Positions 38,268 to 51,491 of a stretch of 64,000 nucleotides of DNA are shown here, in pieces. The position numbers and the translations under genes were made by a program. The stretch's first letter is position 1. Every line of letters starts with the position of its first letter. The stretch lies in NCBI RefSeq assembly GCF_003073045.1, contig NC_037596.1, positions 11,591,950 to 11,655,949 of the forward strand, written 5' to 3'. The DNA comes from Pomacea canaliculata (lineage: Eukaryota; Mollusca; Gastropoda; Architaenioglossa; Ampullariidae). The notes under the pieces were generated by a model that was not told where the DNA came from, ran no database searches, and saw only the letters and a list, made by a program, of their open reading frames with translations.

Positions 38268-41156
38268 TGTATGTTTTTTAATCATTTAGGAACATTATGG
38301 TAAAGAAGTGATTTTCAAAGATGAAATATACAGATATTCATGAACATTTCTGTTAGCGATAACCTATATTCTTCAAACTGTTACTCTTTTCTTATACTAT
38401 GTTACTTTTAGGCTAGTAAAATCAGCAGCTGCAATATAAAGTCAACACATTTGAATAAAAGACTACCATGCCACATTTTGAATATCAATGAAGAAAAAAT
38501 AATCACTACAGGCCACCAGGAAATAAGGAAATGTTTTCCTTCTCTGTTATTGTAACCCCTGTGGCAGTGTCATTGACCCACCAACTGAGAGGCCCATTTA
38601 AGTCACATGTCAGTGTAACTTCTTTTTTCTTTTTGTTACTCTAATAGAACATCATTCTCCACCTGTCATATCAAATGCTACTCAAGCATGTTCAATGTGT
38701 ACTATTGCTATAAGGCCTGAGCCAACATTTTCCTTAAAGTCTTTTTAACAGAAATCTGAAGAATAGTTAATAGAATAAACATTATTTGTGTCAAACGGTA
38801 TGGTGTGCTTGTGTAGCACAGCAAAACTAGCTTCCATCTGCTTGAAGAATGTAAACAGTATAAGTTTAGCTATACATACTTGTATTTATACTTTTTTATG
38901 TAGTAAATATACTGCAAACTATTATTGTAAAGAAAACATACATTACCATAAATGTAAATTATATGGTGTACTTGTTTTTAATGATCATGAACCAGAAATC
39001 CTCTTTCTAATTTAGTCATGTATTGAGAAATGAGTTAATAAAGTTTGTAAGCTATGTATAGATATAGCATTATTCTAATATTTCATCAGACACTTTGCAT
39101 ATATTTGTATTGTTTAACTGCTTATGACTTTTTTAAACACTAGTATAAAGTCAAGATTTCATTAAAAGGAATCAATTCTAAAGTGACAATTTTGGGTGAA
39201 GACTAAGTTATTTACTTTCTGAAAAAGCTTAATAGTCCATATTTTTAATTAGATATTGATTTCTAATTATTTATAAATAATGCAACATTCTGAAAAATAT
39301 GTTAATCATAAAATCAAATAGGAGACATGGATAGAATATGAAGGATAAGCTATTAAACAGACAAGTAATAAAAGACAAAAACAAAGAAGACAAAAATAAT
39401 CAGCAAACAGACGGATAGTGTCATATAGAGGAATATAAGCAAGCAGATTAGTCAATTGACTATAATCACAACTATTAATAACTATGTTGACTGATGTAAG
39501 AGTATTGCTTGTGAAATTGCTTGTGTAATATTAGACATTTAAACAAAAAGATACATATTTTATTTTTGTTGTTTTCAAACCCTCCTTTGTTATGTTACAT
39601 GCTTATATATATTTTACGTGTACACACACATCTGTATATTCCTCTCTCGTCACAAATATGTAATATTTATACAATGAGGAGTCCTAAAAAGAATACATGG
39701 ACTAATTATATATAACAACCACTGTAAGCTTATTACAGATAATTTAATTGTACAGTGCAAACTATCACAGCTACACAATAATATGTAAATACAGAGAGAT
39801 ATCTTCTAAATTTGGTACATAGTGAGCTTTGACCTAAACAAATAAATCATAGGCATACAATTTGCTTTTATACAGTGATTATAAGTGTATACAATAATGT
39901 GTGTCTCGATGTTTCTAATCCCACAAAAACATCTATAAATAATGTAAAGCAGCAAAAATAACAGAAAATTTGCAATAAAAAACAGAAAACTGAAAAGAGT
40001 ATAGGTTGGGTGTCCAATTAGATAAAAGAATGCATTAAATTTAAATATCAGTTCACTATAACATTTCATGTTCTTTAATTTAATACTTTTGGGCTACTAA
40101 AAGATGCTGTTACCAGTCAGTTTTGTTTCAATTATTTCAGTGCAGATTCTTGTGAAATATTTTCTTTTACTTATACAAAATTTAGAAAATTTTATGAATA
40201 CTTGATCATTTAATATTCACATATATATTTTTCACATTTTAAAAAACAAAAATACATTTTTTAAAATTTATGTACTGTATATGACAAAATGTTTAGTTTG
40301 TTTTTATTGCATAATGGTCAAAGGGAGATAATACTACTAATGGGTCACCAAGGCAGATGTAAAATGAAAAATGAATATGAAAATGGATAATCTTCATAGG
40401 ATAAAAAAAATTTAGGTTTATAAGAATAAAATAAAATTTGACACATAAAATATATTGCATAATAATGTGTTCTAAATGAATGATGTTTAAATGGTACTTT
40501 TTACAAGAGATCTCACTGTTTTTCACTCCCACACATTTAAACAAATTTTAAAAAATAGCTGGAATTAACGAGTTTCAATTAGAAAACTAAGCAATACCAC
40601 ATTATTCCTGGGTCTGTTTTCATTTTCCAAGAATTGCATTGCTTACTTTATCAAAGTTAGCAGATAAAACCATTTTCAAAAAATGCATCACGCATGTTAC
40701 AAATCAAGCGTGTTTAAGAAAAACTGTCCCATAAATTTATTGTGCTTCCTTATAATAGAAATACTAATGAGATATTTTTGTCTGCTATTTATGCTATATT
40801 TCCCCTGATTTTAACCATGCACTCATGCTGGTCATCCAGAATATGTGGTTACTTAACTAATGCTTGTAAACACAGTGTTCTTGAAATGGTAGGCTATCTA
40901 CATTTATATATATATATGATTTTCAGACCCCCATTTAAAATTAGTGGGATGCATTCTGAACTTCAGCAATAATTACAGGAGTTTCATGAACCATTTAAAA
41001 TAATGTGTACATCAAAAGAGTATTTAAGTTATTGTCTATGACCTTGCCTTAATTTACAGGTAAATGTTTAGGTATTTTATTCTACATAAAAGCAGTAAAT
41101 AGGTGTTCTGCAAGAAAAATGAAATACCTTTTTTTTTTTTTTTTTTGTTCGTTCAC
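38268..41156. other. Very AT-rich stretch; from about 40690 the right arm begins
   Basis: No gene or classifiable repeat from 38268 to 40690. From about 40690 onward the sequence pairs in reverse with 7063 and below. Confidence 0.5.
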
Positions 41157-41299
41157 CTGCAGGTGCAATTTTCCAATTCCGATTTCCACATATAGATGGC
41201 CATTCAGTCCTCTTTCTCCATTCGTGCGATGTTTTACACTCTTTTTCATCAAAGTAATCCCAGGGTAATTCCTCTGAATGAACCACACAAATTCCAAAC
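41157..41299 (-). CDS. Single open exon resembling the N-terminus of a carbonic anhydrase
   Basis: Acceptor (T)nCAG, donor CTGCAG|GTGAAC, 143 nt, phase 2 to 1. It reads LPWDYFDEKECKTSHEW then TEWPSICGNRNWKIAPAG. The order W-x-Y, C-x4-H-x-W, then W-x3-CG and P matches the start of the alpha-carbonic anhydrase fold in mollusc nacrein-like proteins. The usual QSPI is replaced by KIAP, so any activity is doubtful. No other carbonic anhydrase exon was seen nearby, so it is probably a gene fragment. The left-arm copy at 6468-6616 is broken. Confidence 0.35.
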
Positions 41300-42026
41300 C
41301 TGAAAAAAAAAATCTGCATAAAGAACACAAAATCCAAGTATGAATGGTCTGTTTAATAAAATGAAGAAAATCATTGTCAAACTCCTTTTCACAAATTGCA
41401 ACGTGGCAATAAAGCAGGATAACTCTGATTTCAAGTGTAACGCTTGCCTCCCATCTTTCCTATACTTCACTTATTTTACGAACTAATATCCCATATACGC
41501 CCATGATTATATCGATGTGGCAATTTTACACGACATAGAGAAGATACAATAAGAAAACCCTCGGCAGTCAACAGTCCAATAAATGAGCTGTGATATGCCA
41601 GCAATTGTTTCAGCAACTATACCATGGAAATATATTTCAACATAATCAGATTAAAAGATTTCTAACCTGTAGAGTTCTTCCAGACTCCATACTTTGGCTG
41701 CCTAAAAGGGCTACGGCTTTCGCCTTTATATTTGTATTACTAGTGTTGTTTTCACTTTGCTTCAATTATCGCATGAATTGTAAACTAAAGCAATTTTTGA
41801 AGAATATAGAACTGGAGAGGAACAGACTGGTGCTAAGTTAGTCTTTGTGCGTCCATGGTTTTGCTTACAGTACTGGCATAAATGGTTACATCTTTATATA
41901 TATATTAATTGGTGGTCATGATTGTATAGTTTTAAAAAAGGGAGCTTCAGTATTTGTGGGAATTTAGTTGCTGTTGTTGAGAGTGCTTACAATGTGAGAC
42001 AGCTTTGTACTATGAGGGGATGGGAT

Positions 42027-45000
42027 CCCAGCCTGCAAGAACTCTTGGGTCCCTCATGGGACCTCTTCGGGAAGAAAGTTGGGTCCCTCTCGGGTTTTGG
42101 AAGCGGGACCCTAAGGGGACCTCGTAGGGAATTCCCACGGGTTGCCATGTTTTCCCACGAAAGACCCACCCACCTTCCCACGAAAAAACCATTGCATACC
42201 CACCGATCGCCCATGAGAAGTCGTGTTTTCCCATCAACTTCCCCACTCCCACTCCCCTCATGCTGCATTCCTCACCCTATCTCACTTTTACTTACACTGG
42301 TACACAGGCTTGCACACCATGAAGAAAACATTCAACAGCTTTTCAAAATCTTGTTTCCTCACAACACATAAATAGTAGGCAAGAGATATCATTAAACAAT
42401 TTTATTAATTACAACAAAAAACATTTTTAACAGTTTACATTATTTAAAGCATTAAAGTTGTTTTTGAACATAAGCATTCATCCAATTATTTACATAAAAA
42501 TTACAGTCAATAATTTTGTACCCCATGAAAGTTATTTTTGAAATAATTATTTATAACATAAAGTCAAACAATTTACATAAAAGATAGAAAAATATGACAC
42601 CAAAAATCGATCCATGAGTGGTGGAATCCCTGTAGAAGAAAAGAAAAAAGTTACAATGTATTTACATATTTTGATTTTTGCTATGTAAGTAGAACTAACC
42701 TCTGACATAGATGAAAGCTGAACTCTTTATGCACTCAACACGGGTGGCCGATATTTCCCCGCTCACTTGTTACGCAGTATTCACATTGGGCTGATGCATT
42801 GTTGTAATTTTTTGTTAGGCCATTACAGCTCGTGGTTTAAAAGAAAAACTTAATAAATAAGATAGTTTGGGCCTTTATGAACACAATTATCTCCCTTACA
42901 TGACGAAGGACGCACGTTTGAACGGAAGTCTCGCTGATATTCTACACTACCTGTCCTTTTCGATGGTACACATTGTGAACATCATGCATCTGAAACGTCG
43001 AATAACAAAAGAAAGAACATCCCAGAGGCTATTCCTGCTTCGGATGAAGGAGAATTTGACCACGAATGGTGTAAAAATGGTTTTCATCTTCTCCCGAATT
43101 TTTTGTTTGAAATGTGTAAAAAAAAAAAATTTTCCAAACTTCACATAATATACCTAATTTTGGTTGGATTATCATAAAAGAGAGTTCACAAGCAAGATTA
43201 AGGTAAAATTGTTCCACTTCTACACATTTTGATCTGTCATAATCAATTTAAATTGCTGTTCTATCTTGTTTAGTTATTTTTTAATAATTTTTTGAAAAAG
43301 GGTAAATTTATGCGTACAGGGGGGTTTGACCGCCTTTAGCCTTGTGTAAAGAAAGAGTTAAAGCTTTCATAAATCTACTAATTACTAGTGACATTACAAG
43401 AACTTGAACAAGAGTCGAATAAAAAGATTTTTAAACGGTAATGTCTTGATGGCCATTTGTGTGTATCAGAAGTTTTGGATAATATCTGAAAGTAACCAAT
43501 TAATCTTTAGTACAAAAAGTAAAGTAAATAGGCCTACTGAATAAATCCACAAAGAATAAAACAATGCTCACATTAATAATTTTAACTTGACAAACTCATT
43601 TTGTAATTCCACTCACCATTAGATGGCATCACCCTTCGAATCATTCCTCAATCCATGTCTCTTGGACTGCGACTGTGCACAAATAGAAATTGTAAGCTAG
43701 ACTTAAATGCTATTGTACACAATAATAAATTTGTAAATGTAGAGAAAATAATACTTAGATTCACTATTTTTTAAAATTGTTCGGAAACTTTGTCCTTTTA
43801 AGTTCATATTGATGTACACCTCAAAGAAATCAAAACCAAACAAAAACTACGCACCAATTAATATACTTCTCAGCTGAAGTGACTGGAAACTTTTTCCCCT
43901 TTGGTTCCACTGAGCCAACTCCGAAGAAAGCAGCCGTTTTAAAATTCTCCGTGCACGAGAGGTGCTGAACCTGTTAAAAAAAATCTTTAGTTGTTTCCAC
44001 CATGTAAAATACTACAATACAAATGCAAAATAAATTAATTCACTGGATTGGGTAAGTTTAAGATATAATGCTGAACCCTACTCCACTGATGAGGGATCAA
44101 TGGTTGCATGATGAATATAGCTACAAACCAGACCCAGTCTCTTAAATAAACCCTAGTGGGACTTCAGAGAAAATAATGGCATTATGTGACTCAAATCACC
44201 AAGTTAATAAAGAGTTTAATCAAAGCTGTTCTTTATGAAAGTAGAACAATTTTAGTGGTCATAGTTAATAGACACACACAGACTGCTCATTTTGACACCA
44301 TGAAAAGCAAGTGACAGAATTATTTTATAAATAAAATCTATGCATATAAAATACTACATTATTTTGTACTTCATAAAATGTGTATTATTTGTTAATACAA
44401 ATATTACACTGACCACACATTCTTGTCAGGAGAGTTAACCTGTAAGCCGATGCTATGCCTGCCTGTTTGTTAAATGGTTTATCAAGACTGTAAAGCATAA
44501 CATACATATTAACTGATATATTAGCTAAAGCTAAAGGTAACATTTAAAAAAGGTGTCTAGTACTAACACATTATACTTAAATGACATACCACTTTTGTTC
44601 TAATTCCTTTCTTCATCAGCTCCTCTTTCCCCATATTTTGTAGAAGCAGGGTGACCTGATTCAGTTTGTGAACTACATTCTGTAGTGCTTTGCTCTGCTC
44701 ATCAACTTTGCCGAGAACTCTGTTCAATAATGTATCTGAAATCAAAATATTTTTAGTCTTTAAAGTAATGACAAAACTAAACTATAGATGTAAGTCTATT
44801 GACAATTTTTTTAATTAACAAAAATGTTTAGATGGATATAATAAGGATGTGCATGTAGACCATTAAAAACACAAAACCTGTGCTTGTATAGTGATCCTCA
44901 TGAAATCATAGAGGGAGACAAAATAAACTTACTGGTAAAATTCACTGAGCCAGACCTACAGTCAGTGTGATCTGCAATTAAAGATTGTTATAATTAGTTC

Positions 45001-46105
45001 TTTTTGTAAATCATGTAAAATAAAATGAAAAAATGGCATGCAGCATTTTAAGAGAATAGAAAATATGTGATCAGATAAGTGATTGTTAGAAAAATGACAG
45101 ACTTTGACAAAGTTCATTGCATAGCTTTGGATTTCATACATTTTGTTTTAATTTTAAAGTACAAAAATAAAATTCTTTCTTTTGCTTTGCATTAATTTTC
45201 CAAAATTTTAGTTGTTCAGAAAGCAATGTGATTGTCTTGTTGCTTTCCCCTAGAATGCATCAAGACGGAGACAAACGTTTGGTAATCGACGCACCGCTGT
45301 TATTGAGAAAGCAGACGACGAATTTCAAGCATGACTCAATGAGTTCATGTCATAGATTTCAACTTCGAAGTTAATCATCAATAATACGAGAGATTGTGTG
45401 TGGAGTGTGCTTTACCTCTTGACTAGTTGATTTGAACCCATCATGCACTGTCCTCTTGCTTCCGCCAATCGTATTCGCGCTCAACATTTCATTTCTGTAA
45501 TTATTAAATACGTGCAATTAGTAGGCAAGAGATACGATTAAACAATTTGATTATTAAAACAAGAAGGATATGGTTAAACCATTTAAATTATTTACAGCAC
45601 ATATAGAAGACAGCGTCATGTAAAAGCGAGTTGCCAGTGGATGTATGTGTGAGACCTGCCGGGTACAACACGTGAAGCATTTCACAAAAAGCACTACAAT
45701 ACTTATATATGATCATAAATTATTCATGACTATCCACTGTTATAAAGTATAGTTGTTTTAATGGCATCTTTCACTTAACTTTATTAAGACTTACTTCAGA
45801 AATCGGCGGTGTTTCACTTGAAGATGGACGTACAGTTCAAAATGTCCGCGCGCAAAGAACCGGCCGGTGTGACCGGGTACGTTGTACCTTTGACCCCGTA
45901 GCTACACGCGGCGAAGGGGAAGAGAGGGGGTTAGGGTTAGCGGCTGGAGGGATGCGACACGATCACGTGGCTACCAAATCGAGAGCGGCTGAAGAAAAAA
46001 AGCGCGATGGACGCGTCAATTTAGGATCGAATTACACGCTTCCCATCCCAAAGTCTCACTTCCCTATCGGGGCCGTTCAAATGCCCAAAGCCTTTGCAGG
46101 CTGGG
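42027..46105. mobile_element. 4.1-kb DNA-transposon-like insertion with 12-bp inverted termini
   Basis: The ends are CCCAGCCTGCAA and TTGCAGGCTGGG. The left arm has the empty site at about 5731-5740 (cctacatccccatcccctc), and the filled site has a probable GGGAT/ATCCC duplication apart from one base in a C run. The first 250 bases are a patchwork of GGGTCCC/CCCACG motifs. The element holds a spliced minus-strand gene. A direct repeat (TAGTAGGCAAGAGATA, then ATTAAACAATTT) occurs at about 42373 and 45520. A CpG-rich block at 45830-46080 may be its promoter. The superfamily is not recognised. Confidence 0.7.
43847..45487 (-). CDS. Spliced gene inside the 4.1-kb insertion, DUF4806-like C-terminus
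   Basis: Recognisable exons in order: 45487-45416 (MLSANTIGGSKRTVHDG...), 44971-44933 (39 nt), 44735-44590 and 43970-43847 (stop TAG). The third exon is a likely coiled coil (LLNRVLGKVDEQSKALQNVV). The last reads RRILKRLLSSELAQ, then RGKSFQSLQLRSILIGA, which fits the C-terminal half of DUF4806 domains seen in many-copy invertebrate proteins. Phases match from the second to the third exon only. At least one exon is missing between 44590 and 43970, and the join from the first exon is also unresolved. Frames are otherwise open. It may be the element's own accessory protein. Confidence 0.5.
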
Positions 46106-47354
46106 ATGTAGGCTACAAACAGGAAAAGGATTAAGGGATGGGAGTTTAAAGATATACTGTACCCTTTATAAACAGTCATGCGGGATAGAGAAATACAATG
46201 ACCAATTTTTATTAATCCTAGTGGGCAATTATACTTGGGAAGTGTGCTCAAATACAAAAATAAACAAAACAAGTACTAGTTACAAAAGAAAGAGGAGGAC
46301 AAGATATGGATAAGGTTGTGAATCATGGAAAACTTAGAAAAAGCATGCAGTCTTGCATCCACAGCATTCTTAAGTCAGACCTGCATCATCTGTCATACAC
46401 ACAACTGACAATGCATCATTGGTTGAGCATATGGACTGCTTATCGAGGTAACAATTAAATGATTTCACGTTCCTGTTACTTCTGCATACAGGCAAAGGGT
46501 ACCGCTTTTCTGAACTTAATAAAAGAAATCATCATCCATTACCATCATTATTTCTAAGGTACATCACCTAATGATGAAGGTGGGCACATACAGTCATATG
46601 AGTAACATTTAACCAGCAAAGAAGAGAAAGCACAAATAAAGTGGCAGTAATACAAATTATCGCAAAAAATATCGCAAAACATATCTGTTACTCTCTTCAG
46701 CATCGACAACTCCTTTAACCTTATTTTCGCCGGTTACAAATAGAGAAAGGTTACTTCCCATTCTATGGGCACTACACCTCTACATGAAGTTGTATTAGAT
46801 GAGATGGTTTCATGCATCTAGATACCCAAAAGGTCACTACAACAACTTTACCTCGCATGGACGCAAACACCCACATTAACAACCAGCAATATTGAGAGAT
46901 TTCTAGAGAGAGGTTTGTATACATATTCAGAATGAGAAATAGTTATACTTATTTCTACTGATTTTAATTTCCTTTATTTTTTTTGTCATCTGTAATCTTC
47001 TATTGGAGGTAATAATAAAGTAAATACTACAGTATTTTGTGTTCTTGCAAAGTTTGTTTTGGATGCTAATTAAAGCTTTAGTTCGGAATATTTTGTTAGC
47101 TATTGTGACCTGGCATATTACGTATTGGGCTGGAAATATAATTATTAGTAAATAACACTGGTGTTTTGGAGTGAATAATAAGTACATGCCTTTTAATTTA
47201 TTATATATAATTTGCATGATTCCTTCGCTTTGTGCTTTAAACAGGCACCAGTTCTTGCACTGTAAATACAACATGTATTTATTGTTTAAACATTTACTGT
47301 TTAAAAGTTGACGTCGTCGACCTTCTCGCTCACAACTTAGGTCTGAATTCTTAC

Positions 47355-47485
47355 ATTGCAGACCAACAGCCCACATTGTTCTCCGACACTGTCACATCTT
47401 TGTGGCAACCCTGGCTTGTACACCGGATGTGGATTTAATCATTGCAGGCGGCTGAGCCCCAGATAAACGTTGACTCTTTGCTCCT
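47355..47485 (-). pseudogene. Broken copy of the cysteine-rich exon (right arm)
   Basis: Same 131-nt interval and splice signals as 4350-4480, but GAGGAA has become GATTAA, giving a stop after AACND, and the first cysteine codon TGC is AGC. Confidence 0.5.
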
Positions 47486-47714
47486 CTGTTAATACGAAAG
47501 CTCCGGTTCGCTGGCACTTATAATAGTTCAAAGTGCAAATAAATAGTTTACAGGAGCTAGAGAAGAGTGACCAGAACAATAATCAATATTTAAAGTAAAT
47601 TATTAAACAAAAATGTAGTATTGCGCTTTGAGAAAGATGACGATGCTTATTAAAGTTTGCATTTTTAAAACTTTTCTCATTACCAGGAAGTACATGAAAT
47701 TATTTAGCCTTTGT

Positions 47715-47960
47715 TGGCTTTGCTAACCGATCCCTACGCCATATTCTGGGAAGAAGATGGCCTGAAAAGATCTCCTACAGCAGCCTGTGGAAAAGAACCA
47801 AGCAGAATGTCACTAGCCAAGACATCAAAACTCGCAAATGGGGGTGGATAGGACACACCCTGTACAAACCAGCTGACACCATTGCCAGGCAGGCACTTGA
47901 CTAGAACCCACAGGGAGGAGGAGAGTTGGGAGACCAAAGCATACTTGGAAAAGAAAAGTA
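47715..47960 (+). mobile_element. LINE fragment, right copy
   Basis: Inverted counterpart of 3880-4125 with the same reverse-transcriptase C-terminal sequence (RRWPEKIS, KWGWIGHTLYKP). Confidence 0.7.
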
Positions 47961-48800
47961 GTTTGCTTCCCTGTATTAGTAAGGGTTCATAGTAATTGGT
48001 ACACGCACATCTCATCGCCACAGATATGCAGAACAGAGCTCACTCTGATTATATTCTTGCAGATAGGGTGTTACTAGGTATCCTTCAGTCATCTCTCAGT
48101 CATTTGTCTCACCTTCAAGATACACAAGTTCATGTTAGTTATGCACCCGCCAGTTCTTATCCTTGCACCAGACTACCATTTAGAGACACAGTAAGGGACT
48201 TACAACCAGACAATGAATGCCTCTAAATAAAAATAACCCGAGAGATCGTTTTCTAAGAAATGTTTTTACAAAGGAACCCAAGAATAAATCTACATCGTAG
48301 AAACAATATTTTCTATATTTTGGGGTAAACATGCCGTCACAGAAACAGCTAACCACCGACTTTCTAAGTTCTCATAGAGGACAAAAATCTTAGCTCTCTC
48401 AACAAAGTTTGAATATGACTAATGGGACTGGCACTAGGATTATAAACGACTTTCTTCCTGCTGTTTGGGTTGCTTGGTGTTCTTGGAACAGATACGGAAT
48501 TAAATTAATATGCATATTAGCCATCATACTTTGCGCGCGCTTTCAGGCTTTCTTGCAACTTTGTGCATCAGACACCAAGCACGTGATAAGTGAAGAGGGG
48601 GAAGTAGAGATGGGATTTTGTGCTTCGGGTTAGGGAAGTACGCTATCTCAGTGTTGCAGCCGCCAGATACGATGGAAGAAGAGGAAGGAGAGCTTTCGAT
48701 TTATCTACAGAGAGCATAACGATTATAAATCGTTCTCATCAGGGCTAATTCATGTATGCTCACTAATACCTTACTGTCATACAAATGTGGCTTTAATTTT

Positions 48801-50735
48801 ACAAATCTTGATTTAGTTACAAGAAGGATTTATTAAAATATTGCAGGGCATTAATACTTCAAAATGTCAACTTGAGCAGAAATAATTCGAACAAAAACAC
48901 ACATCCCTTTTAGTACATATTTTTTTTAATAGTTTGGTCACCCTTCCCACCGCACAACATCAGTTCCTCTATTTTCATCATGTACTTTCCAAAGGTACCT
49001 CACCTTTCACAATCTTGTTTAACCATGAATCCGTGTGTGACACTGAGATTTTAATTAAAAAATAGAAGTTTTAGCAATTCCACGTTTATTGTCATAAATA
49101 ATAAAATGCAAAGGCGGGTACGAGGGTAAAGAACGCTGTGATAAGAAAGTAAACTGAATTTTTTTCGTATGCGATTTCACTCAGCAAGCTTATGAATTTT
49201 AGAGGTTGATGAGCAGAGGTGAATTTTTTTCCGCAAAAGGGAACATTTAGGTTAAGGGGATCAGTGGCTTAAACAATGATATCTCATATGTTAGGACAGG
49301 GGAAGTGATACTGAACACATACGAGTACATGACGGAACAGATAAGCATGTTGCTCGTCGGCCTAAGTTAAAATATTCTGGAGATTTATTTTGACCCTCAC
49401 CCCAAGCTAGGGTGGACTGCCTCTTATTATCATTATTAATGTATCTTTTGTTTTTTTGGATTTTACACCTTTCAAAAGTGTTACCACGGTGTAAAAAAAT
49501 TACAGCTTGACCAATCAGAGCAGGCTCAGTTTTAGTTTGATAATTTTGTACGGCCCTCGCAATATGTTATTAATATCAAAATGTCTACATGTTTCCCTAA
49601 TGCGTGACATAAGTGTTTAACTTTGACCGTTGATCTGTGAACTTCTGCAAACTGAAGTGTAAACGGATACATAAGAACATAAGAACGCCGGAAAAAGACT
49701 TTATTGAATACGTAGTACAACATTACTTTGTATTAAAAACAGAACCATATTTGTTAATGATTTTGTTGAGGAAAATTTAGAAATGAATAAGCAGACAGAC
49801 TCATTAGTGTCTGGCAAAGTCCACACCACTTACAAGTAACTTTAAAACTCCATTTTGTAACAAACACTTGCTTTATTCAGACCCAACACTCTTTAAACCC
49901 ATTTTACAGAAATTGCAACAGGTTTCACGCAAAAGTAGAAATAACATGCCTTGTTCAAATTAAATGAGCATGTTATTTCCTTTGGTACGACTGTCCTCGA
50001 TATAAAGTGCTTCACAGAATTATGAACCTACGTGAGTAATGTTGTCCTTCCTCCTTTACTTTCATATCACAGTAAGTAAAAGGCGTAAACCTATAAGCCA
50101 GGATGAAGTTAAAGTGTGGATGTGTGGTGCTAACAAAAGCGGCTAAGATCTTGACATTTATATAACGTTCTATTAACTTTCTGTTATGTACATTTAAGAG
50201 TTTCGTCTGAAATTATGCTCTTTCCCCATATTAAACACAAGCAAAGTTAACATATTTACAGTAATTTCAACAGTGATCAGGCATATACAATTAATCCACC
50301 ATAAAATCAGGGATAGCAATAATTTACATAAGTAAAGATAAGCCGCAGACGATTACTAACAGTTTGATAGTACAGTATGTACAAAGACAGCAGTGGTAAT
50401 ACTGGTCTTATTGATATCCTCTAGTCCTATCTCCGATCCTTCCTTTAAGCCCAAACAAGCTGAAGAATTAATTAAGATAATGGACTTTACCTCACTGAAC
50501 CGTTGTACTGACAAATAGTTTGGAAGGTTTCTTTATTTAGCAGCAGGGAAAGGAAAGCCAAATTTTCTAATTCATCCTTGTGGGGAGAGGTTAAAGATGA
50601 GTCAATACCGTTTCCTTTCTTTTCAATAATGTCTGCTGTTCCAAATTTTGCAGCACACTCATCCTCTAATGGTTTTCACACCACTCAAGTTGAAGGGAAG
50701 AGGAATTTATCATCGTACTTAATTTTTGACATAAG
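48801..50735. other. Right-arm-specific spacer, no gene seen
   Basis: AT-rich sequence between the inverted-repeat block and the LTR. I see no exon or repeat I can support. Confidence 0.4.
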
Positions 50736-51447
50736 TGTGGTGTCGCGTTCCACCCCCCAGCCTCGCCAGAAGCACGCGCACAGCCGCTCACACAGCCGGC
50801 CAGACACGCACAGACACTCGGCCGGAGACAGTCTACGACTACCTCTCGAAACCCGTGCACGGCACAAACCACGACAAAGACGGGAAAAACGATACAAGCA
50901 CGCTGTTTACTGACAAGTATAAACACGCATACACATACACCCACACACACACACAGAAAAAACAGATCAAAAAATACCCCACGAGCACCCGTCAAATAAT
51001 ACAAAAACAACAGGGACTAACCTCCCCGCCAAGAGGTTACAAATAAACACAAATACAGCAGAAAAAATACAAAGAGCACTGCGACACAGCACAGTCAAAG
51101 TCTGCTCAAGTGTTCAAAGAATCAGCGGAAACACCAGTCTTCTTCTACTCAGCTGGCCCCCTCCCTCCTCGCGTCAGGTACGAGAGGTGGGTAGGCCGTG
51201 GTCCGTGAACCCCTGCTCACCGGTCCTAACCCTGGCTGCTCCACCTAAAGCTGGCACACACCCGCGCAGCGAGGTCACGTGTTCACACGCCGATGAGATG
51301 ACGTGGGTACAGGGTGGCTGGTTGACACAATGGCGGATGAGACGTCAACGACGAAGAACACATAGAGTATGTCGAATACGAGGAAGATGCGAAATACGAA
51401 GACGTTGCAAAATATGACGAACATGTAGAACAGATAAAAGCCTGTAG

Positions 51448-51491
<44 letters not shown>

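Noticed and set aside
41922..42371. 149-residue plus-strand frame crossing the right-arm/transposon boundary
   Set aside because: It joins inverted-repeat sequence to the patchwork end of the insertion. The left-arm version continues differently, so it is a chance fusion.
45925..45945. Telomere-like GGGTTAGGGTTAG
   Set aside because: Only two units inside a GC-rich block of the 4.1-kb insertion; not a telomeric array.
46927..47376. 149-residue minus-strand frame present in both arms (interrupted on the left)
   Set aside because: Low-complexity AT-rich composition, and it starts in another frame of the cysteine-rich exon. The conservation is explained by the duplication itself.
51340..51455. 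Acidic Tyr-rich frame (EEHIEYVEYEEDAKYEDV) before the poly(A) run
   Set aside because: It looks coding at first, but it starts after a stop, is about 40 codons long, lies inside the LTR and has no splice context.
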